From: Pseudobowmanella sp964228145
GTDB taxonomy: Bacteria; Pseudomonadota; Gammaproteobacteria; Enterobacterales; Alteromonadaceae
Assembly: GCA_964228145.1 (NCBI GenBank)
Contig: CAXQZJ010000133.1
Span: 1-34,854, forward strand
Direction of reading: 5' to 3'
DNA length: 34,854 bases
Every line of letters starts with the position of its first letter. Position 1 is the first letter of the stretch. The notes beneath the pieces were generated by a model. That model did no database searches. It was not told where the DNA came from and was given only the letters and a program-made list of their open reading frames with translations. The translations under genes were made by a program, and so were the position numbers. This document shows, in pieces, positions 8,144 through 16,317 of this stretch.

Positions 8144-8991
8144 GATCGTTCGTTCTGTTTTTAGCATTGATGATTCAGCCAGTACATGCCTTCGCCAAGG
8201 AAACAATCACTTGGGTAAAAAACCAGGCGCCTCCTTTTTATGCGACTGAGAGCCTGCCCCCCGCTTTTGGTGACATGTTACAACAGAGAGTGATCGACGC
8301 TATGCAGAATTTCCAGCATCAGCACAAAACGATGTCGTTAATGCAGGTCAATGCTGCCTGGCAAGCTGGTGAGCCCTATTGCTTTGCAACTATGCTACAT
8401 GGGAAACCGACCCATAATGGTTACATTTTATCTAAGCCGACAGCGTTATTTTTCCCGCCAGGATTTATCTACCATCAGGATGAACACCAAACCCTTTTCG
8501 GTGATAATGCTATCTCAATCAGCCTGGCAGACTTTAATCCACCACGACCGGCAACGCTAGGCATGATTCCCGCAAGATCATTTGGCGAAAAAGTGAATCG
8601 AATGTTCGCCCCACACCTGCGAAAATTTTTCCCTATTACCCGTCCATTGAAAGACGAGACGACGGGTTTGATGAAAATGTTAGTGAATAAAAAATACCAG
8701 CTCGCATTAGATTATCCGTTTGTGCTGACTTACCATAAAGAACATTTCAAATTTGCAAAACCGCTGCGCTTTATGCAGATCAGTGATCTTGCTGAACATC
8801 GTTTAGTCGGTGCTATTGGATGCACCAACTCTCCGTGGGGTGTCAATGCCATTAACGCAATCAATCAAGCATTGGCAGATATTACCAGTTCAGCAGACTA
8901 TGTAAGGTTCCTACAACAATGGTTAGCTCAAGAAGGTAATCTGGATGATTATTTTGATGCCTATAACGAGCAAGTGCTCAGTCACTACTGA
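8140..8991 (+). CDS. Periplasmic substrate-binding-like protein (paralogue 2)
   Basis: 283-residue paralogue of the preceding gene, likely arising by tandem duplication. A signal peptide (MRSFVLFLALMIQPVHAFA) is followed by ITWVKNQAPPF. Shared landmarks are CFATMLHGKP with Cys81, DETTGLMKMLVN and GCTNSPWG with Cys228. The frame extends upstream to 8080, but the ATG at 8140 has AAGGAG at 8127-8132, gives a proper signal peptide and overlaps the previous stop as ATGA. The copies are substantially diverged outside these blocks, so this is not a recent duplication. The 3' end overlaps the convergent lolE by 7 bases. Family function unknown; I infer a periplasmic ligand-binding role only. Confidence 0.83.
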   Translation: MRSFVLFLALMIQPVHAFAKETITWVKNQAPPFYATESLPPAFGDMLQQRVIDAMQNFQHQHKTMSLMQVNAAWQAGEPYCFATMLHGKPTHNGYILSKPTALFFPPGFIYHQDEHQTLFGDNAISISLADFNPPRPATLGMIPARSFGEKVNRMFAPHLRKFFPITRPLKDETTGLMKMLVNKKYQLALDYPFVLTYHKEHFKFAKPLRFMQISDLAEHRLVGAIGCTNSPWGVNAINAINQALADITSSADYVRFLQQWLAQEGNLDDYFDAYNEQVLSHY

Positions 8992-8996
8992 GCACT
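8973..8996. terminator. Convergent hairpin containing both stop codons
   Basis: AGTGCTCAGT (8973-8982) and ACTGAGCACT (8987-8996) form a perfect 10-bp stem with a 4-base loop. The TGA of the plus-strand gene (8989-8991) and the TAG of lolE (8987-8985) both lie inside it. Neither side has a U-tract, so it is not a classic intrinsic terminator; it could be a transcript-end stabiliser or a weak bidirectional terminator. Confidence 0.55.
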
Positions 8997-10223
8997 AAGC
9001 GCGGCTGCAGGAGCAATACGTGCGGCTTTATAAGCAGGATAAAAGGTCGACAAAAGGCTCAGAGCCAGTGCGATGGATACGGTTGCGACCACATCAAACC
9101 ACTGCAAATGACTGGGCAGAAAATCAATAAAATACACATCACCAGATAGAAATCGAATGCCAAACCATTGCTCGACCTGACTGGCTATGGCGCTCAGGTT
9201 TTTAGCAACCAGAATGGCAATACCGCTCCCCATCAAAATACCGGTTATGCCATTCAACAGCCCTTGCCAAACAAATGTCGCCAATATGGTGCTGTTTTTC
9301 GCACCCATGGTTTTTAGCATGGCAATTTCACCCTGTTTTTCTGACACTGTCATTATCTGCGATGAAATAATATTGAAGCAAGCTACCGCTATTACCAGCG
9401 ACAACACCACATAGACGACTTGCCTAACCAGCAGAATATCCTGATACAAATCTCCCTGTGTCCTGGTCCAATCCGACATATATAACATCTGGGTTATATC
9501 ATTACCCAGCTGTCTGATTCGCATCGGAGCGATAAACGGGTCGTGAAAGAACAGCTGTAAGCTGCTCGCACCGGACTCAATATCCAGTAATCTTGCCGCA
9601 GTCTCTAAATGCCCAATAACCAGCCCTTCATCCAACTGTGTTCCGGTTTTTATGACACCAGCCACACTAAACCAATGAACCGTGGGCGCCGCAAATTGTC
9701 CGTTTTGTTGCGCTGTGGGTAACATTAGCTGCACTTTCTGACCGACTTGAACACCTAGGGCGTCAGCCAACTTTGTCCCTAACATAACGCTGTCCGGCTG
9801 AGCTTCAAATTCCGCCCAACCTTGTTTTTGCATGTGTTCAAAGCCGGGCGACAAGGTGAATAAACGCGCTTCAACACCGACTAACTGTGTAGCCTGCATT
9901 TGCCCGGCGACACGCAAAAGTCCGTTGGCATTTACCACCGGCTGTACAAATTTGATGTCCGCCTCATTGGTCATCTGTTGTTGCAATTGATGCCAATGTA
10001 ATAAACCGTGTCCTTCCACTGCCGTTAATTCTGCATGAGGAAGCACGGCTAGCAGGGATTGGCGAAGTTCACGCTCAAATCCATTCATCACAGATAAAAT
10101 CAGAATAAGTGCGAAACAGCCTACAGCGATACCCAATGTTGATGACGCAGATAAAAACGCTGCCATGGCAGATTGGTGTTTACCACGGGAAAAACGCCAG
10201 GCCAGTTGCCAACTGAGCATCAT
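8985..10223 (-). CDS. lolE: Lipoprotein-releasing ABC transporter permease LolE
   Basis: Membrane subunit of LolCDE, which extracts outer-membrane-destined lipoproteins from the inner membrane and passes them to LolA. It has one N-terminal membrane helix (about 22-46, ending in the SVMNGFERELR motif), a large periplasmic domain, and three C-terminal helices with a FtsX-like region including EIAMLKTMGAK. Length 412, close to E. coli LolE (414). The first of two adjacent ATGs (10223) overlaps the lolD stop as ATGA; the second (10220) is equally possible. Assigned LolE rather than LolC from its place as third gene and its length. Confidence 0.93.
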   Translation of the reverse strand: MMLSWQLAWRFSRGKHQSAMAAFLSASSTLGIAVGCFALILILSVMNGFERELRQSLLAVLPHAELTAVEGHGLLHWHQLQQQMTNEADIKFVQPVVNANGLLRVAGQMQATQLVGVEARLFTLSPGFEHMQKQGWAEFEAQPDSVMLGTKLADALGVQVGQKVQLMLPTAQQNGQFAAPTVHWFSVAGVIKTGTQLDEGLVIGHLETAARLLDIESGASSLQLFFHDPFIAPMRIRQLGNDITQMLYMSDWTRTQGDLYQDILLVRQVVYVVLSLVIAVACFNIISSQIMTVSEKQGEIAMLKTMGAKNSTILATFVWQGLLNGITGILMGSGIAILVAKNLSAIASQVEQWFGIRFLSGDVYFIDFLPSHLQWFDVVATVSIALALSLLSTFYPAYKAARIAPAAALSAQ

Positions 10224-10897
10224 GACAACTGTAACTCCCCTTTCTGCAGTACCAAGGTTCTGTCCATGCGACTGGCCAGTGACTTATCATGTGTAACAAC
10301 GACAAACGCGGTGTTCAACTGTTCACGTAATTCCTGAATCAGGCTAAAAATTCCCTCTCCTGTTACTTCATCAAGGTTACCTGTAGGCTCATCGGCCAAT
10401 ACCAAATCAGGTTGCATAACCAACGCACGGGCAATGGCGACACGTTGGCGTTCACCTCCGGATAACTGGGCTGGCCGATGACTGCCACGATGGGCCAGGC
10501 CAACCTTATCTAACAGTTGAGAGGCACTCTCCAGTGCCACCGATTTTGGCTTTTTCGCTATCAGCATGGGCATGGCAATGTTTTCCAGCGCACTGAATTC
10601 GGGTAAAAGGTGATGGAATTGATACACAAATCCCAGATTTTGGTTACGAAACCGCGCTTTTTGCTTGGCAGAAAGTGCAAAAATATCCTCGCCCAAAAAA
10701 CTGACATGTCCCTGACTGGGGCTATCCAGCGCACCCAGTATATGTAGCAAGGTACTTTTGCCTGAGCCCGACGACCCCAGAATTGCAACTTGTTCACCGC
10801 GTTGGATTGAAAAGTTAAGATTTTTTAGCACCTGGACATGTTCGCCCGCATCCTTGAATACTTTGGACACGTCGCGACACTCGAGTAACACAGTCAT
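10220..10897 (-). CDS. lolD: Lipoprotein-releasing system ATP-binding protein LolD
   Basis: Cytoplasmic ATPase of LolCDE that powers lipoprotein release. It shows Walker A GSSGSGKST (41-49), Q-loop FVYQFHHLLPEF typical of the LolD/MacB-type subgroup, signature LSGGERQR (145-152), Walker B LVLADEPTGNLD (165-176) and the H-loop VVTHDKSLA. The 225 residues are normal. Its ATG directly abuts the lolC stop (TAAATG) and its TGA overlaps the lolE ATG, so the three genes are translationally coupled in the conserved C-D-E order. Confidence 0.97.
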   Translation of the reverse strand: MTVLLECRDVSKVFKDAGEHVQVLKNLNFSIQRGEQVAILGSSGSGKSTLLHILGALDSPSQGHVSFLGEDIFALSAKQKARFRNQNLGFVYQFHHLLPEFSALENIAMPMLIAKKPKSVALESASQLLDKVGLAHRGSHRPAQLSGGERQRVAIARALVMQPDLVLADEPTGNLDEVTGEGIFSLIQELREQLNTAFVVVTHDKSLASRMDRTLVLQKGELQLS

Positions 10898-12097
10898 TTA
10901 TTCATACCTCAATGCATTGGCGGGCTGCACGGCTGCGGCGCGCCGCGCAGGGTACAAACTAGCCACAAAACTTACCAGAAGCGTACCGAGGGCTATTGAT
11001 AGCAGAGAAAAGGGTTCAATTAATACCGGTAAGCCGCTGTCATCTGGCAAGGGTAAGCGTACGCCCAACCCGCCTAAAATTTCGTTTATCCACAAGGTCA
11101 CACCCAGTCCCAGAAGTAACCCCAGCACAACCCCTTTCAGGCCGTTATATAAACCGTTGACGACGAATATTTGGGTAATGTGAGTCGGCAACATGCCTTG
11201 GGTTAACAAGATCGCGATGTCTGCGCGCTTTTCGCCCACCACCATGGCGAGTGAAGAAACAATATTAAACGCAGCCACGAGGATGATCAGAAATAACATC
11301 AAGGCCATCATGTTCTTTTCCATTTTGACCGCGTCGAAAAGTTTGCCCTGTCGCTCACGCCAGTTCGATACCTTCAAAGCGCCCATTGCCAGCGCGTGAT
11401 CCGACACGGCCTGATATTCAAAGGCATCGGCTAAGAACAGTCGTTGATGCTCTACCTCTGACATGGTCTTGCGTTTCAGCCGCGCGATGTCTTCCACATT
11501 GGCAACAATCACCCGACTATCAAGCTCTGAATTGAGTGAGTATACGCCGCCAATGGTAAATAATCGTTGCACCGGCACGCTACCGAAAGGACTGTAAACT
11601 GCAGTATCTGCCAATAGAATGCGTATTTTATCTCCGGGTCGAACGGCGAGCTCTCTGGCCAGCGCGTAACCGATCAGAACGTGGTATTTGTTGTCACTTA
11701 GGGCCGCAAAGTCACCGTAAAGCAGATTTTGCTGCAATGGCGTATTGCTTGCCATCACTTCGGGCACAACGCCCTGTATTTCAACACCCTGAATGCCATT
11801 TTCGCTTTGCACCATGCCCTGTGATTCAATATAAGGAGAGCTGGCTATCACCCCTGGCACAGCGTCAAAGGCGAGCGACGCGTTGGGTACTTTTGCAACG
11901 ACCTGTGCTTGCAAGCCAAGAATTCGTTGTTTTAGCTGGTCTTCAAATCCGTTCATTACCGATGAAACAATGATCAACGCAGCGATACCCAACGTCATTC
12001 CCATAACGGAGAATAAGTTGATAAATGCAATAAAGTGATTGGATTTACTGGCTCTTGCGTATCGCATGCCGATAAATACTGATGCAGGGTGCAGCAT
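10898..12097 (-). CDS. lolC: Lipoprotein-releasing ABC transporter permease LolC
   Basis: Membrane subunit of LolCDE that also recruits LolA in the periplasm. One N-terminal helix (about 24-46, SVMNGFEDQL after it), a periplasmic MacB-like domain, then three C-terminal helices with GEKRADIAILLTQG. It has 399 residues, the same as E. coli LolC. First gene of the lolCDE operon. The 5' region, shared with the divergent PilZ gene (12098-12226), carries three ACGTGT/ACGTGG hexamers on the plus strand (12102, 12110, 12121); I see no clear Shine-Dalgarno next to the ATG at 12097. Confidence 0.95.
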   Translation of the reverse strand: MLHPASVFIGMRYARASKSNHFIAFINLFSVMGMTLGIAALIIVSSVMNGFEDQLKQRILGLQAQVVAKVPNASLAFDAVPGVIASSPYIESQGMVQSENGIQGVEIQGVVPEVMASNTPLQQNLLYGDFAALSDNKYHVLIGYALARELAVRPGDKIRILLADTAVYSPFGSVPVQRLFTIGGVYSLNSELDSRVIVANVEDIARLKRKTMSEVEHQRLFLADAFEYQAVSDHALAMGALKVSNWRERQGKLFDAVKMEKNMMALMLFLIILVAAFNIVSSLAMVVGEKRADIAILLTQGMLPTHITQIFVVNGLYNGLKGVVLGLLLGLGVTLWINEILGGLGVRLPLPDDSGLPVLIEPFSLLSIALGTLLVSFVASLYPARRAAAVQPANALRYE

Positions 12098-12226
12098 AAT
12101 AACGTGTAAACGTGTCCTTAACGTGGAAATTACCGCGACTTAATTGCGATGTTCCCTTATTATTGAGCCCGAATCATACTGAGATAAAACGTAACAAACA
12201 AGCAAGCTCGTGGAGTGCTGGCAGGC

Positions 12227-12829
12227 ATGGAAAACAAAACAGCAGAACAGAAACAACAACAATTTGAAGAGTTTTTTAGTATTGCCCATCAAACCGAATG
12301 TAACTTCGTTCCTTTTGATAACCCATTACAGGGGCAAAGCTCAGAGCAATTTGAACACGCCATGCCCTACCCGTTCAAAGTCGCCAGCGAGCTCTCTAGC
12401 CTTGACGCACAGGCGCTGCGCCCGTTGAGAAACCTTAGTGAGCACGCCACCCAGTTGGTTGATTACCTGCAACTACAAGCGCGAAAAATCGACCTTATTA
12501 TGGCGATGATATTGCGTCAGCAAGACAATCCCGCACACCATTATTGCGGAATAAAGTTTGGTGGTGGCGGTGTTATCATACGCTCAGACAAGCCGATGGA
12601 TGTCGGCATCCATGGTGAACTTAAAATTTTTATCAAAGAAGAGGCTGCGGCAATTTACAGTTTTGCAGAAGTTATAAATTGCCAGCGCGAGCAGGATGAG
12701 TATCTTATCACCCTCATATTTGACCAGATCCATGAGCGGGATCAGGAATTGCTGGTGCGGGCAAGCCTGCATATGCAAACCCAGCAGTTAAAAGCACGTG
12801 CAGCAGAGCGAAAATCCACTACCGATTAA
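12227..12829 (+). CDS. PilZ-domain protein, non-canonical
   Basis: 200-residue cytoplasmic protein. The C-terminal half reads as a PilZ domain: IKFGGGGVIIRSDKPMDVG (about 109-127) and ELKIFI correspond to the second PilZ motif and following strands, and the end ERDQELLVRASLHMQTQQLK is a helix common to this subfamily. The usual RxxxR c-di-GMP-binding arginines are not evident, so nucleotide binding is uncertain. The N-terminal half is mostly helical. I chose ATG 12227, with GGAG at 12212-12215; a GTG at 12215 is in frame but has no ribosome site. It lies 11 bases before mfd, so they may share a promoter. A PilZ gene next to mfd recurs in marine gammaproteobacteria. Confidence 0.78.
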   Translation: MENKTAEQKQQQFEEFFSIAHQTECNFVPFDNPLQGQSSEQFEHAMPYPFKVASELSSLDAQALRPLRNLSEHATQLVDYLQLQARKIDLIMAMILRQQDNPAHHYCGIKFGGGGVIIRSDKPMDVGIHGELKIFIKEEAAAIYSFAEVINCQREQDEYLITLIFDQIHERDQELLVRASLHMQTQQLKARAAERKSTTD

Positions 12830-12840
12830 ACCGGCAAAGC

Positions 12841-15800
12841 ATGATCACAGATATTTTTAAACCCGCCCTGCCCAAAGGCAGCGGAGACCATATTCATTGG
12901 GGGAACCTGCATGGTAGCAGTCTGGCAATGGCTATTGCTTACGCACAGCAAAACGCCGGGCAACGACTTCTTTTGGTCACCCCCGATACCCCTTCAGCAC
13001 ACAAACTGGAACAGGAACTGAGCTTTTTTACCAAAGCCTCCGGGGTCAACGTCAATGTATTCCCTGACTGGGAAACATTGCCTTACGATACCTTCTCACC
13101 ACATCAGGATATTATTTCCCAACGACTGGAAACTCTGTTTTATCTGACCCAACCCCAAGCCGGTATTTGTATTGTGCCTATCAGCACCTTACTTACCCGT
13201 CTCGCGCCGGTCGATTACCTTGGCCAATACTTGTTGTTACTCAAAAGCGGTGACGTTGTCGATATTGAACAGTTCCGCACTAATCTCAATAAGTCCGGTT
13301 ACAACTCTGTATCTCAGGTTATGGAGCATGGAGAGTATGCAATTCGTGGCAGTATCATTGATTTATACCCGATGGGCAGCCGGCATCCACTGCGTATTGA
13401 CTTGTTTGATGATGAAATTGAAACTATTCGGCTGTTTGATCCGGAAACACAACGCAGTGGTGAAAAGGTTGAGTCAGTGCGCTTATTACCTGCTCATGAG
13501 TTTCCGACCGATAAAGCCGCATTAGAGCGATTCCGGCAGCAGTTTGTCTCTCGCTTTGACGCCAATAACAGTAAAGACGGCTTGCTTTATCAGGTGACTA
13601 AAGGTCTGATGCCAGGCGGCATTGAATATTACCTGCCACTTTTTTTTGAAAATACCGCTACCCTGTTCGATTATTTACATCAGGACACCCTGCTAATTGG
13701 TGTCGGAGACTTAAAACCAGCCATTGAATTTTACTGGGCTGATTTAAACGAACGCTACGAACAACGTCGTTACGACCCTCTCAGGCCTTTGTTGCCACCA
13801 GCTGACATTTTTCTGCGAGAGGAAGAAGTTTTTGGCCACTTTAAACGCTGGCCGAGAATCAGTTTGCATCAGAGTTTCGTCGAAGACGGAGCCGGTCGCT
13901 TCAATTTTGATACTGCACCGGTCGGTGACATAGCGGCTCAAAGCGGAGCAAAACAACCGCTAGCAAACCTAAAAAGACAACTAAACAATTGGCAGGCAGA
14001 AGGCATTCGTGTGCTGTTTAGCGCAGAAACTGCCGGTCGCAGGGAAACCTTACTTGCACTATTAGGCAAACACGGTCTGCATCCGACTGGGACGGAGTCC
14101 CTGCAGACCTTTGTTGATCAGGCCATGCCTTTGGGCATATGCGTGGGGTGGGCTGAAAATAGCTTTCTGTTGCCATCGGCCAAGCTTGCCTTTATTACTG
14201 AAACCCAGCTGTTAGGCCAGAAAGTCAGCCAACGACGCCGCCGGGAAAAACAGCAAACCACCGACGAAAGTGCCATTATCAGAAATTTGGCAGAGCTTTC
14301 CATCGGCCAACCCGTCGTGCACCTCGATCACGGTGTAGGCCGATATCTTGGTCTGCAAACTTTGGATGCCGGCGGCATTAAAACGGAATTCCTGACCATA
14401 GAATACGCCAAGGAGGCAAAACTCTATGTTCCGGTGGCCAGTTTACATCTAATCAGCCGCTATAGCGGCGGTGATGATGAACATGCCCCTGTACATCACC
14501 TTGGCTCCGATGCTTGGGCAAAAGCCCGTAAAAAAGCTGCTGAGAAGGTCCGGGATGTAGCGGCTCAACTGTTAGACATTTATGCAAAACGCGCCGTCAA
14601 ACCCGGTTTTGCCCATCCCATTGACTGGGATGATTACCGCCAGTTTGCAGACAGCTTCCCATTTGAAGAAACCCCGGATCAAGAGCAGGCTATCAACGCC
14701 GTACTCAATGACATGGGTAGCCCTACTGCTATGGACCGGTTAGTTTGTGGTGATGTTGGTTTTGGAAAAACTGAAGTCGCCATGCGCGCAGCCTTTATTG
14801 CAGCCCATGCTGGTAAACAAGTTGCGGTATTAGTGCCCACTACATTGCTGGCACAGCAGCATTTTGAGAACTTTAAAGACAGATTTGCTGATTGGCCCTT
14901 TAGCATCGAAGTGATGAGCCGCTTCCGCACAGGCAAAGAGCAATCCAGTACCTTACAAGCTCTGGCTGACGGTAAAGTAGATATTGTTGTCGGCACCCAT
15001 AAGCTGATTCAAAAAGACATTAAATTCAAACAGCTTGGCTTAGTGATTATTGATGAAGAGCACCGTTTTGGTGTTCGGCAAAAAGATCAGTTCAAAGCCC
15101 TGCGTGCTGAAGTGGATATACTCACACTGACCGCGACCCCTATTCCACGCACGCTTAATATGGCCTTTAGCGGCATGCGCGATCTATCCATTATCGCGAC
15201 GCCACCGGCAAAGCGCATGGCGATAAAGACTTTTGTTCAACAGCGTGAAAAATTGCTGATCCGTGAGGCAATCATGCGGGAAATTCTGCGTGGTGGGCAG
15301 GTCTACTTTTTGCACAATGAAGTCGACACGATTGAGCGCTGCGCAGAAGAAATTCAACAATGGGTTCCGGAAGCGAGAATTGGCATTGGCCATGGCCAAA
15401 TGCGTGAAAAAGAACTGGAGCGTGTGATGGCTGACTTTTACCATCAGCGCTTCAATGTTCTGGTTTGCACAACGATCATCGAGACCGGTATCGATGTTCC
15501 CAGTGCTAATACCATTATCATGGACAGAGCGGATCATTTAGGGCTTGCTCAGCTACACCAGCTGCGCGGCCGGGTGGGCCGTTCCCACCATCAAGCCTAT
15601 GCATATTTGCTTATTCCCCACCCCAAGCGCATTACCAAAGATGCTCAGAAGAGACTTGATGCTATCAGTCAGGCGGAAGATTTAGGCAGCGGTTTTACGC
15701 TAGCGACCCATGATTTGGAAATTCGCGGCGCGGGAGAATTACTCGGCGATGAACAGTCCGGTCAAATCGCAGCTGTTGGGTTCAGCCTCTACATGGATAT

Positions 15801-16317
15801 GCTTGAACAGGCCGTTAAGGCACTTAAAGAGGGCAAAGAGCCCTCCTTGGATAACCTGTTACGTACCCAAACGGATATTGAATTACGGGTGCCAGCCCTA
15901 CTCCCAGAAGACTATATCGGCGATGTGAATTTACGGCTGTCTATGTACAAGAAAATCGCCTCTGCGAAAGATGAGCAAGAATTGGAACATATTCAGGTTG
16001 AGCTGATTGACCGCTTTGGCTTACTCCCCGATGCGGCCAAGTTTTTGATAAAGATTGCGGCCCTCAAACAGCAAGCAGAGGTGTTAGGCATCAAACGAAT
16101 CGAGGCGACAGCGCGTGGCGGAGTCATTGAGTTCAGTCAAACCACTAAAGTCGATCCTGGTTATCTGATCCGTTTAATCCAAACACAACACAAATATTAC
16201 AAACTGGATGGGCCTGATAAACTGAGATTGACATTCGATGCTGACGACAGTCATCAACGTGTTAAACTCATTGAGTCTTTACTCTCTGATTTTTCAAAAC
16301 ATTTACAGGTAAGTTAA
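12841..16317 (+). CDS. mfd: Transcription-repair coupling factor
   Basis: DNA translocase that removes RNA polymerase stalled at lesions and recruits UvrAB for transcription-coupled nucleotide excision repair. Parts in order: UvrB-homology module (about 1-350), RNA polymerase interaction domain beginning near HLDHGVGRYLGL (about 492), RecG-like motor with Walker A GDVGFGKT (637-644) and DEEH (738-741), helicase C region with GRVGRSHHQAYAYLL, and the C-terminal TRCF domain (about 1000-1110). At 1158 residues it is close to E. coli Mfd (1148). The ATG at 12841 follows the PilZ gene by 11 bases; the TAA overlaps the csiV ATG by one base (TAATG). Confidence 0.98.
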   Translation: MITDIFKPALPKGSGDHIHWGNLHGSSLAMAIAYAQQNAGQRLLLVTPDTPSAHKLEQELSFFTKASGVNVNVFPDWETLPYDTFSPHQDIISQRLETLFYLTQPQAGICIVPISTLLTRLAPVDYLGQYLLLLKSGDVVDIEQFRTNLNKSGYNSVSQVMEHGEYAIRGSIIDLYPMGSRHPLRIDLFDDEIETIRLFDPETQRSGEKVESVRLLPAHEFPTDKAALERFRQQFVSRFDANNSKDGLLYQVTKGLMPGGIEYYLPLFFENTATLFDYLHQDTLLIGVGDLKPAIEFYWADLNERYEQRRYDPLRPLLPPADIFLREEEVFGHFKRWPRISLHQSFVEDGAGRFNFDTAPVGDIAAQSGAKQPLANLKRQLNNWQAEGIRVLFSAETAGRRETLLALLGKHGLHPTGTESLQTFVDQAMPLGICVGWAENSFLLPSAKLAFITETQLLGQKVSQRRRREKQQTTDESAIIRNLAELSIGQPVVHLDHGVGRYLGLQTLDAGGIKTEFLTIEYAKEAKLYVPVASLHLISRYSGGDDEHAPVHHLGSDAWAKARKKAAEKVRDVAAQLLDIYAKRAVKPGFAHPIDWDDYRQFADSFPFEETPDQEQAINAVLNDMGSPTAMDRLVCGDVGFGKTEVAMRAAFIAAHAGKQVAVLVPTTLLAQQHFENFKDRFADWPFSIEVMSRFRTGKEQSSTLQALADGKVDIVVGTHKLIQKDIKFKQLGLVIIDEEHRFGVRQKDQFKALRAEVDILTLTATPIPRTLNMAFSGMRDLSIIATPPAKRMAIKTFVQQREKLLIREAIMREILRGGQVYFLHNEVDTIERCAEEIQQWVPEARIGIGHGQMREKELERVMADFYHQRFNVLVCTTIIETGIDVPSANTIIMDRADHLGLAQLHQLRGRVGRSHHQAYAYLLIPHPKRITKDAQKRLDAISQAEDLGSGFTLATHDLEIRGAGELLGDEQSGQIAAVGFSLYMDMLEQAVKALKEGKEPSLDNLLRTQTDIELRVPALLPEDYIGDVNLRLSMYKKIASAKDEQELEHIQVELIDRFGLLPDAAKFLIKIAALKQQAEVLGIKRIEATARGGVIEFSQTTKVDPGYLIRLIQTQHKYYKLDGPDKLRLTFDADDSHQRVKLIESLLSDFSKHLQVS

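Noticed and set aside
10758..11183. 141-codon open frame across the lolC-lolD junction, plus strand
   Set aside because: Antisense to two well-supported genes; composition is not protein-like.
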